From contig CAZIOS010000011.1 of assembly GCA_964540905.1 (NCBI GenBank), positions 1-64,000 on the forward strand: a DNA stretch of 64,000 nucleotides, given 5' to 3'. The translations under genes and the position numbers were made by a program. Shown piece by piece: positions 7,722 to 14,083 of this stretch. A model generated the notes under the pieces. That model searched no databases. It was not told where the DNA came from and saw nothing but the letters and a program-made list of their open reading frames with translations. The DNA comes from VAYN01 sp964540905. Lineage in GTDB: Bacteria; Actinomycetota; Thermoleophilia; Solirubrobacterales; 70-9. Numbering within the stretch: position 1 is the stretch's first letter; every line of letters begins with the position of its first letter.

Positions 7722-9259
7722 GGCGAGACCTGCGGTCCGTAGCCGGTCCAGCCCGGTTTGGTGGCAGCCAGTTCCGCCTGCGGCGCCGGGCCGCCGTTGA
7801 CGATCCCGACCGCCTGCTTGACGGCGGGATCGGTGCGGTGCAGGATCAGCTGCGGGTAGAGGGCGAGGCCGAGGATGCAGAGCACCAGCGGCGCCAGCAC
7901 CAGCCCGTCGCGGAGGCCGATCTCGCGCGAGGCGATCCCGTCCGGCTTACGGTTGTGCATCGTCCGCTGGTAGAGCCGCAGCGCGTAGTAAGCCGACATC
8001 GCCACGCCGCTGATCGCGACGAAGGCGAAGACGATCTTCGACTCGAAGAGTCCGTTGAGGATGTAGAACTCGCCGATGAAGTTGGCCGAGCCCGGCATTG
8101 CCAGGGTGGCGAGGGAGACGATCAGGAAGAGCGCCGCCAGGACCGGCGCTCGCAGTGCCATCCCGCCCATCTGGCGGATGTCCTCGGTGCCGGTGCGCTC
8201 GGCCAGGATCGCGACGATGATCAGCAGCGGCGCCACCACCAGGCCGTGGTTGACCATCTGCAGGACCGCTCCGTCGGCGCCGTCGGCGCGCAGGGCGAAG
8301 ATGCCGGCGGTGATGAAGCCGAGCTGGGCGACCGAGGAGTAGCCGGCGATCAGCCGCACGTTGGTCTGGGTGAAGGCCATCACCGAGCCGTAGAGGATCG
8401 AGGCCAGGGCGATCACCAGGATCACGGTCTGGAATTCGACCGTCGCCGCCGGGAACAGCGGCAGCACGATCCGCAGGAAGCCGTAGGCGCCGACCTTGGC
8501 GAGGACGCCGGAGAAGACCGCCAGCACCGGCAGCGGCGCCGCCCGGTAGGCGTCCGGCATCCAGCCGTGCAGGAGGAAGGCCGGCATCTTGACCAGGAAG
8601 GCGGCGGCGAAGAACCAGAAGATCCAGCGCTGGCTGCCGGCGCCGATTCCCTGCCGTTGGATCGCCGCGATCGAGAAGGTGAGGTGGCCGCCGTGGGCGG
8701 AGATGATCGCGGTCGCGATCGCGGCCACCAGCATCAGCAGCGAGCCGATCAGGGTGTAGACGATCATCTTCAGGGTCGCCGCCGCGGCGGTCGGGCCGCC
8801 GTCCTCGCGGTCGGTCCCCCAGGCGCCGAAGAGAAAGTAGAACGGGACCAGCATCAGGTCGAAGAAGAGGACGAAGAGCAGCAGGTCCTGGGCCAGGAAG
8901 GAGCCCAGCGTCGCGGTCTCGCCGACCAGCATCAGGAAGAAGAAGAGCGGCGCCCGCTCCTGTTCGCGAAAGGCGGCGAAGGCGGTGGCGCCGGTCCAGA
9001 GCACGGTCGTCAGCAGGACCAGGAAGAGGTTGAGGCCGTCGATGCCGAGGCTGTAGTCGACGCCGAGGCCGGAGATCCAGGGCGTGTTCACCGTGTCCTG
9101 CAGGCCCGAGGAGCCGCTGTCGAAGCCGGTCAGCATCGAGATCGCGATCCCCAGCGTGACCACGGTGCCGAGCGTCGCCCACCAGCCGGTCGCCCGCTTG
9201 GGGAGGAAGAGGCCGACGATGCCGAAGGCCAGCGGCGCCCAGAGCAGTGCGCTGATCAC
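7718..9259 (-). CDS. nuoM: NADH-quinone oxidoreductase subunit M
   Basis: A 513-residue antiporter-like membrane subunit. The GTG start at 9259 was chosen for its 4-bp GTGA overlap with the nuoL stop and because VISALLWAPLAFG begins the first helix. Conserved features are the FYFLFGAWG region, KMPAFLLHGWMPDAYRAAP (equivalent of the proton-path Lys/His helix) and RLIAGYSSVAQLGF. Overlaps nuoN by 4 bp. Part of the inner-membrane arm that moves protons. Confidence 0.95.
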   Translation of the reverse strand: MISALLWAPLAFGIVGLFLPKRATGWWATLGTVVTLGIAISMLTGFDSGSSGLQDTVNTPWISGLGVDYSLGIDGLNLFLVLLTTVLWTGATAFAAFREQERAPLFFFLMLVGETATLGSFLAQDLLLFVLFFDLMLVPFYFLFGAWGTDREDGGPTAAAATLKMIVYTLIGSLLMLVAAIATAIISAHGGHLTFSIAAIQRQGIGAGSQRWIFWFFAAAFLVKMPAFLLHGWMPDAYRAAPLPVLAVFSGVLAKVGAYGFLRIVLPLFPAATVEFQTVILVIALASILYGSVMAFTQTNVRLIAGYSSVAQLGFITAGIFALRADGADGAVLQMVNHGLVVAPLLIIVAILAERTGTEDIRQMGGMALRAPVLAALFLIVSLATLAMPGSANFIGEFYILNGLFESKIVFAFVAISGVAMSAYYALRLYQRTMHNRKPDGIASREIGLRDGLVLAPLVLCILGLALYPQLILHRTDPAVKQAVGIVNGGPAPQAELAATKPGWTGYGPQVSP

Positions 9260-11265
9260 GAGCTGCTCAGCAGGAAGTAGAGGGCGAGCCCGGCGAAGCC
9301 GGCGATCAGCAGCAGCGCGTAGCTGCGGACGAAGCCGTTCTGGACGGCGCGGACGACGCCGCCGGCGCCGCGCACGGTGCCGGCGGTGCCGGTGATCAGG
9401 CCGTCGACGACGAAGCGCTCGAAGGTGTCGTTGGCGAAGCGGCCGACGGCCAGCGCCGGGCGCACGACCAGCAGCTCGATCAGCTCGTCGAAGTACCACT
9501 TGTTGGCGAGGAAGGTGTGCAGCGGCCGCAGCCGCCGTTCCAGCGCCCCCGGCGCCTCCGGGCGGACCATGTAGAGCCAGTAGGCGATCCCGATCCCGCT
9601 CAGCGAGATCGCGGCGCCGATCGCCAGCCCGGCCCAGGAGGCGCCGACCGAGGGGTGGATCGCGGCCAGCGGCGAGTCGGCGAAGACCGGGTCGAGGAAC
9701 TTGGTGATCGTCTCGTCGAGCCCCGGCACCTGGACCAGCCCCGCGAACAGCGCCAGGAAGGCCAGCACGCCCATCGCCGCCCGCATCGGCCAGGACTGCT
9801 CGGCGATGTGGTGTTCGCTGCCGGGGAAGCCGACGTCGGTGTCCTCCTCTTCGCCCGTCGCCGGGTTGAAGGGGTGGGCGTGGTGGACGTGGCCGGTCTC
9901 GATCAGCTCCTCGGCCTCGGCGCAGGGGCGGCCGGGGAGGACGCGGAAGATCAGCCGGAAGGTGTAGATCGCGGTCAGCAGGGCGCCGAAGTAGCCGAGC
10001 ACGGTGAAGATCTCGTACATCCCGCCCCGCGCCGTCGCGTAGGCGAGGATCTCGTCCTTGGAGAAGAAGCCCGAGGTGCCGGGGAAGGCGGCCAGGGCGA
10101 GGCCGCCGCAGAGCATCGTGAACGAGGTGAAGCGCATCGCCTTGCCGAAGCCGGACATCTTGTCGATGTTCTGCTCGTTGGCCATCGCGGCGATGATCGA
10201 GCCGGCGGCCATGAACAGCAGCGCCTTGAAGAAGGCGTGGGTCATCAGGTGGAACATGCCGGCGCTGTAGGCGCCGATCGAGACGCCCATGATCATGTAG
10301 CCGATCTGGCTCATCGTCGAGTAGGCGATCGCCCGCTTCAGGTCGGTCATCACCAGGGCGATCGTGCCGGCGACCAGCAGCGTCGCCAGGCCGACGAAGG
10401 CGGCGATGTCGGCCGCGGTCGGGGCGAGGACGAAGAGGACGTGGGTGCGGGCGATCAGGTAGACGCCGGCGGTGACCATCGTCGCCGCGTGGATCAGCGA
10501 GGAGACCGGGGTCGGGCCCTCCATCGCGTCCGGCAGCCAGGTGTGGAACGGCAGCTGCGCCGACTTGGCGAAGGCCCCGACCAGCAGCAGCAGGCAGATC
10601 GCGGTGACCGACCACTCGTTGGTGTGAAAGACGTGCGGGGCCTTGGCGAAGACTTCGCCGTATTCGAAGGTCCCGAGTTCGCGGAAAATCAGGAAGGCGG
10701 CGAGGGTGAGGCCGATGTCGCCGACGACGTTGATCACGAAGGCCTTCATCCCCGCCCGGGTCGCGGTCGCGCGCCGGTACCAGAAGCTGATCAGCGCGTA
10801 GGAGGCGAAGCCGACGAAGGCCCAGCCGACGATCAGCAGGACGAAGTTGCCGGCGAGGACCAGCAGCAGCATCGAGAAGACGAAGAAGTTGAGGTAGCTG
10901 AAGAAGCGGTGGTAGCCCTCGTCGGACTGCATGTAGCCGTAGGAGTAGAGGTGGATCAGGGTCGAGACGCCGGTGACGACGAGGACCATGAAGACCGAGA
11001 GCGGGTCGACGTAGACGCCGAGCTTGATGTCGAGGCCGGCGGCGCTGGCGTAGTCCCAGAGCGAGGAGGCGTGGTGGCGGGCGTCGGGCGATTCGCCCAG
11101 CAGGCAGAGCAGGGCGCCGATCCCGCAGAGGAAGGCGAGCCCGATCGCGGCGGTGCCGATCGCCCCGGCGACCTTTGCCGGCAGCACCCGGAAGCCGAGC
11201 GCGATGAAGAGCGAGCCGAGCAGCGGCAGGAGCAGGACCAGCCAGGCCCAGCTGGTGGCGCTCAT
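9256..11265 (-). CDS. nuoL: NADH-quinone oxidoreductase subunit L
   Basis: A 669-residue subunit at the distal end of the complex I membrane arm. The ATG at 11265 overlaps nuoK (ATGA). It contains the VTGVSTLIHLYSYGYM and LLVGAFAKSAQLPFHTWLPDAMEGPTPVSSLIHAATMV blocks and LKRAIAYSTMSQIGYM. The C-terminal part includes a hydrophilic linker (about residues 455-500, with EAEELIETGHVHHAHPF) followed by more helices and a terminal segment, as expected for the long lateral helix region. Its length is slightly above that of the E. coli protein. Confidence 0.95.
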   Translation of the reverse strand: MSATSWAWLVLLLPLLGSLFIALGFRVLPAKVAGAIGTAAIGLAFLCGIGALLCLLGESPDARHHASSLWDYASAAGLDIKLGVYVDPLSVFMVLVVTGVSTLIHLYSYGYMQSDEGYHRFFSYLNFFVFSMLLLVLAGNFVLLIVGWAFVGFASYALISFWYRRATATRAGMKAFVINVVGDIGLTLAAFLIFRELGTFEYGEVFAKAPHVFHTNEWSVTAICLLLLVGAFAKSAQLPFHTWLPDAMEGPTPVSSLIHAATMVTAGVYLIARTHVLFVLAPTAADIAAFVGLATLLVAGTIALVMTDLKRAIAYSTMSQIGYMIMGVSIGAYSAGMFHLMTHAFFKALLFMAAGSIIAAMANEQNIDKMSGFGKAMRFTSFTMLCGGLALAAFPGTSGFFSKDEILAYATARGGMYEIFTVLGYFGALLTAIYTFRLIFRVLPGRPCAEAEELIETGHVHHAHPFNPATGEEEDTDVGFPGSEHHIAEQSWPMRAAMGVLAFLALFAGLVQVPGLDETITKFLDPVFADSPLAAIHPSVGASWAGLAIGAAISLSGIGIAYWLYMVRPEAPGALERRLRPLHTFLANKWYFDELIELLVVRPALAVGRFANDTFERFVVDGLITGTAGTVRGAGGVVRAVQNGFVRSYALLLIAGFAGLALYFLLSSS

Positions 11266-11561
11266 CCGCGCAGCTCCCGCAGGTCGTCGACGTTGAGCGG
11301 CAGCTTGCGGCGGAAGATCGCGACGATCAGGCCGAGCCCGACGACGACCTCGCAGGCGGCGATCACCATCACCACCAGGGCGAAGACCTGCCCCTGCTGG
11401 TTGCCGACCATGCGGCTGAAGGCGACCAGCGCCAGGTTGCCGGCGTTCAGCATCAGCTCGAGGCAGAGCAGGATCACCATCGGGCTGCGGCGGATCAGGA
11501 TGCCGACGGCGCCAGTTGCGAACAGCAAGGAGGAGAGGACGATGTACCACGAGGTGTTCAT
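11262..11561 (-). CDS. nuoK: NADH-quinone oxidoreductase subunit K
   Basis: A 99-residue, three-helix membrane subunit. The two conserved intramembrane Glu residues are seen in ILLCLELMLNAGNL and IAACEVVVGLGLI. ATG at 11561 overlaps the nuoJ stop by 4 bp. The perfect palindrome at 11562-11623 lies immediately upstream on the message, so hairpin formation could affect how ribosomes enter this gene. Confidence 0.95.
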   Translation of the reverse strand: MNTSWYIVLSSLLFATGAVGILIRRSPMVILLCLELMLNAGNLALVAFSRMVGNQQGQVFALVVMVIAACEVVVGLGLIVAIFRRKLPLNVDDLRELRG

Positions 11562-12151
11562 GGGATGGATGGCACCCCCTCTGAACGCTTCGCAGAGTGT
11601 TCCGAGGGGGTGCCATCCATCCCTCGACCAGCGTCAGCAGTAGCTCCCCCCACCCGTTTGCGATTGGCGAGGACGATCGCTCCTACAGCAGCTAGCAGGA
11701 GCAGGATGGACGTGGCCTCGAAGGGGAGCAGGAACTTTTCCAGCAGCAGGCGGCCGATTGCGGCGGGGTTGCCGAAACCGGCGCCGACTTCGGGGCCGTG
11801 CGTGCTGAGCGCGCGCAGGGCGGAGGAGGCGATCGCGATCGTCAGCTCGACGAAGATCGCGATCCCCAGCAGCGGCGCCAGCAGGCGCTGGCCGGGGATC
11901 GGCTCCCAGGCCGACTCGCCGGCGCCGACGTAGGCGACGACGAAGACGTAGAGGACCATCACCGCGCCGGCGTAGACGACGACCTGGGCGGCGGCGACGA
12001 AGGCCGCGGTCAGCAGCAGGAAGAGGACGGCGAGCGAGAACAGGTGGGCGATCAGCGCCAGCACGCTGTAGAAGGGGTTGCGCATCGCGATCACCCCGAT
12101 CGCGCCGCCGAGGGCGCCGATCGCCGCCAGGAAGAACAGCACCGCTTCCAC
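11558..12151 (-). CDS. nuoJ: NADH-quinone oxidoreductase subunit J with palindrome-encoded tail
   Basis: A 197-residue membrane subunit with five helices. Family core: RNPFYSVLALI and AAQVVVYAGAVMVLYVFVVAYVG. GTG at 12151 (VEAVLFF) was chosen for GGAGGG nine bases upstream. A more upstream GTG at 12187 would add a non-conserved 12-residue leader. The last 21 residues, starting GMDGTPSEHSAKRS, are encoded wholly by the palindrome at 11562-11623 and look unrelated to any NuoJ core. First gene after the break in the operon caused by the opposite-strand DUF4242 gene. Confidence 0.93.
   Translation of the reverse strand: MEAVLFFLAAIGALGGAIGVIAMRNPFYSVLALIAHLFSLAVLFLLLTAAFVAAAQVVVYAGAVMVLYVFVVAYVGAGESAWEPIPGQRLLAPLLGIAIFVELTIAIASSALRALSTHGPEVGAGFGNPAAIGRLLLEKFLLPFEATSILLLLAAVGAIVLANRKRVGGATADAGRGMDGTPSEHSAKRSEGVPSIP
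11562..11623. repeat. Perfect 20-bp-arm palindrome inside nuoJ (family C, copy 1)
   Basis: The left arm GGGATGGATGGCACCCCCTC (11562-11581) and the right arm (11604-11623) are exact reverse complements around a 22-nt loop. It codes for the NuoJ C-terminus and abuts the nuoK ATG. The loop start and the inner arm match the element in nuoG at 14405-14523: on the coding strand both give peptides of the form SAKRSEGVP. Confidence 0.9.
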
Positions 12152-12175
12152 CGCTACTCGCCCTCCCCGGGCCGA

Positions 12176-12204
12176 TTGACCGCCCACCCGTCCGGTGGTT
12201 GGAT
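12176..12204 (+). promoter_or_regulatory. Possible promoter for the DUF4242 gene
   Basis: TTGACC (12176-12181), a 17-bp spacer and TTGGAT (12199-12204). The -35 is a good match (5 of 6) and the -10 is weak (3 of 6). It lies 36 bp upstream of the DUF4242 start. Confidence 0.25.
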
Positions 12205-12240
12205 GGAGTCGTTCGGCAAAGCTGGAAGAACGGAGGTCCC

Positions 12241-12525
12241 ATGGACACGTACGTGATTCTGCGACGGAGCGGCTGGCGATCCGGGAGTGAGCTCGAGGAG
12301 GCCGCCGAGCGATCCCGGCAGGTTGGAGACGAGCAGATGTCCGACGACATTCGCTGGATCCGCAGCTATGTCCTCGACGAGGGCGGAGGGTCGGTCGGCA
12401 CGGTCTGCGTCTACCAGGCCACCAGCCCGGAGGCGATCAGGGAACACGCCGATCGGGCCGGCCTGCCGGTGGACGAGGTGATCGCCGTTGCCGACACGGT
12501 GCTCGTCCGGCCGGACCCGGAGTAG
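12241..12525 (+). CDS. DUF4242 / SCO4226-type nickel-binding family protein
   Basis: A 94-residue protein starting MDTYVILRRSGW. It has a ferredoxin-like alpha+beta fold pattern, with WIRSYVLDEGGGSVGTVCVYQA and PEAIREHADRAGLPVDEVI typical of the DUF4242 family, whose best-known member is the Streptomyces nickel-binding protein SCO4226. ATG at 12241 follows GGAGGT by three bases. The gene lies on the plus strand within the minus-strand nuo operon, between nuoI and nuoJ, so its transcription opposes nuo. Role unknown. Confidence 0.8.
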   Translation: MDTYVILRRSGWRSGSELEEAAERSRQVGDEQMSDDIRWIRSYVLDEGGGSVGTVCVYQATSPEAIREHADRAGLPVDEVIAVADTVLVRPDPE

Positions 12526-12533
12526 CCCCCCGC

Positions 12534-13088
12534 TCACTCGCCCTCGCTTTTCAGCGGCGTGCGCTCGACCGGCTCGGCCAGCAGCATCTCCTTGGTGAAG
12601 ATCAGGTCGTCGCGGCCGTAGTCGGCCATCTCGTAGTCGTGGCCCATCGTGATCGCGTCGAAGGGGCAGGCGATCTCGCAGTAGCCGCAGAAGATGCAGC
12701 GCGAGAGGTTGATCTCGTAGACCGCGGCGAAGCGCTCGCCGGCGGAGACGCGCTCGCCGGGGATGTTCTCGGCGGCGACGACGCGAATGCAGTCGGCCGG
12801 GCAGGCGGCGGCGCAGAGCGAGCAGCCGACGCATTTCTCCAGCCCGGTGTCCTCGAACTTGTGCAGTTTGTGGCGGCCGCGGAAGCGCGGGTAGACGGGG
12901 GTCTTCTCCTCCGGGTACTCGATCGTCAGCGGCCCCTCGATCAGTCGCGCCATCGTCGTCTTCAGCCCCCGCAGGGTCTCGCCGAAGGCGCGGTAGGCGC
13001 CGCCGACGCCGCCCGGCTCGGGGCCGCGCTGGACCGCGACCACCTCGATGTCCTTCAGGTAGGGGGCGCTCTTCGGGTCGAAGCTCAC
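12534..13088 (-). CDS. nuoI: NADH-quinone oxidoreductase subunit I (2x[4Fe-4S] ferredoxin-like)
   Basis: A 184-residue peripheral-arm subunit holding clusters N6a and N6b. The two cluster motifs are CVGCSLCAAACP and CIFCGYCEIACP, each followed by the Pro typical of 4Fe-4S ferredoxins. ATG overlaps the nuoH stop by 4 bp. Its stop faces the DUF4242 gene stop 8 bp away, and nuoJ begins about 380 bp further on. Confidence 0.95.
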   Translation of the reverse strand: MSFDPKSAPYLKDIEVVAVQRGPEPGGVGGAYRAFGETLRGLKTTMARLIEGPLTIEYPEEKTPVYPRFRGRHKLHKFEDTGLEKCVGCSLCAAACPADCIRVVAAENIPGERVSAGERFAAVYEINLSRCIFCGYCEIACPFDAITMGHDYEMADYGRDDLIFTKEMLLAEPVERTPLKSEGE

Positions 13089-14083
13089 GTCGTCACCACC
13101 AGCACCGCGGTGACCAGCACGTTCAGCGTCGCCAGCGGCAGCAGCACTTTCCAGCCCAGCGTCATCAGCTGGTCATATCGCAGCCGCGGCAGCGTCGCCC
13201 GCACCCAGATGAAGAGGAAGACCAGGGCGAACATCTTCAGCAGCATCCAGATTGGGTCCAGCCAGCCCGGGCCGGGTCCCATCCAGCCGCCGAGGAACAT
13301 CGCCGCGGCAATCCCGGAGACGACCAGGATCTCCATGTATTCGACCAGCAGGAAGGAGCCGAAGCGCATGCCGCCGTACTCGGTCATGAAGCCCTGGACC
13401 AGCTCGGCGTCGGCCTCGGGCATGTCGAACGGGGTGCGGTTGGTCTCGGCGAAGCCGGCCAGCATGAAGATCAGGAAGCCGACGAACTGGGGGATCACGA
13501 ACCAGATATGCCCCTGCGAGTTGACGATGCTGACCAGCGAGAGCGAGCCGCTCATCATGATCACGCCGAGCAGCGCCAGCCCCATCGAGACCTCGTAGGA
13601 GATCAGCTGCGCGGCCGAGCGCATGGCGCCGAGCAGGCTGTATTTCGAGCCCGAGGACCAGCCGCCCAGCAGCAGCCCGTAGAAGGCGATCGAGCCGACG
13701 GCGAAGAAGTAGAGGATGCCGATCGGGACGTCGATCCCGTAGAGGCCGAAGCCGTCCTGGACGTCGCCCCAGGGCAGGATCGCCAGCGCCAGGACCCCGG
13801 AGAAGACCGGCAGCAGCGGCCCGAGGATGAACAGGGTCGAGACCGCGTTGGCGGGCCGGAAGGACTCCTTGGAGATCAGCTTGCCGACATCGGCGAGCGG
13901 CTGCAGGATGCCGAAGGGGCCGACCCGGTTGGGCCCGTAGCGGTGCTGGAAGCGGCCGATCAGCTTGCGCTCGACCACGGTCAGGATCGGCAGGATGCCG
14001 AAGATCACGGCGAAGATCACCAGCGACTTGACGATCATGATCCAGGTCGCTTCGACCAGCTGGGTGTCGGCGATCGGCAGCAC
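13085..14083 (-). CDS. nuoH: NADH-quinone oxidoreductase subunit H
   Basis: A 332-residue, eight-helix membrane subunit that forms much of the quinone chamber. Conserved segments are ERKLIGRFQHRYGPNRVGPFG, the acidic loop FAETNRTPFDMPEADAELVQGF, and WVRATLPRLRYDQLM near the end. Start is GTG at 14083, overlapping the nuoG TAG by one base. Confidence 0.95.
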   Translation of the reverse strand: MLPIADTQLVEATWIMIVKSLVIFAVIFGILPILTVVERKLIGRFQHRYGPNRVGPFGILQPLADVGKLISKESFRPANAVSTLFILGPLLPVFSGVLALAILPWGDVQDGFGLYGIDVPIGILYFFAVGSIAFYGLLLGGWSSGSKYSLLGAMRSAAQLISYEVSMGLALLGVIMMSGSLSLVSIVNSQGHIWFVIPQFVGFLIFMLAGFAETNRTPFDMPEADAELVQGFMTEYGGMRFGSFLLVEYMEILVVSGIAAAMFLGGWMGPGPGWLDPIWMLLKMFALVFLFIWVRATLPRLRYDQLMTLGWKVLLPLATLNVLVTAVLVVTT

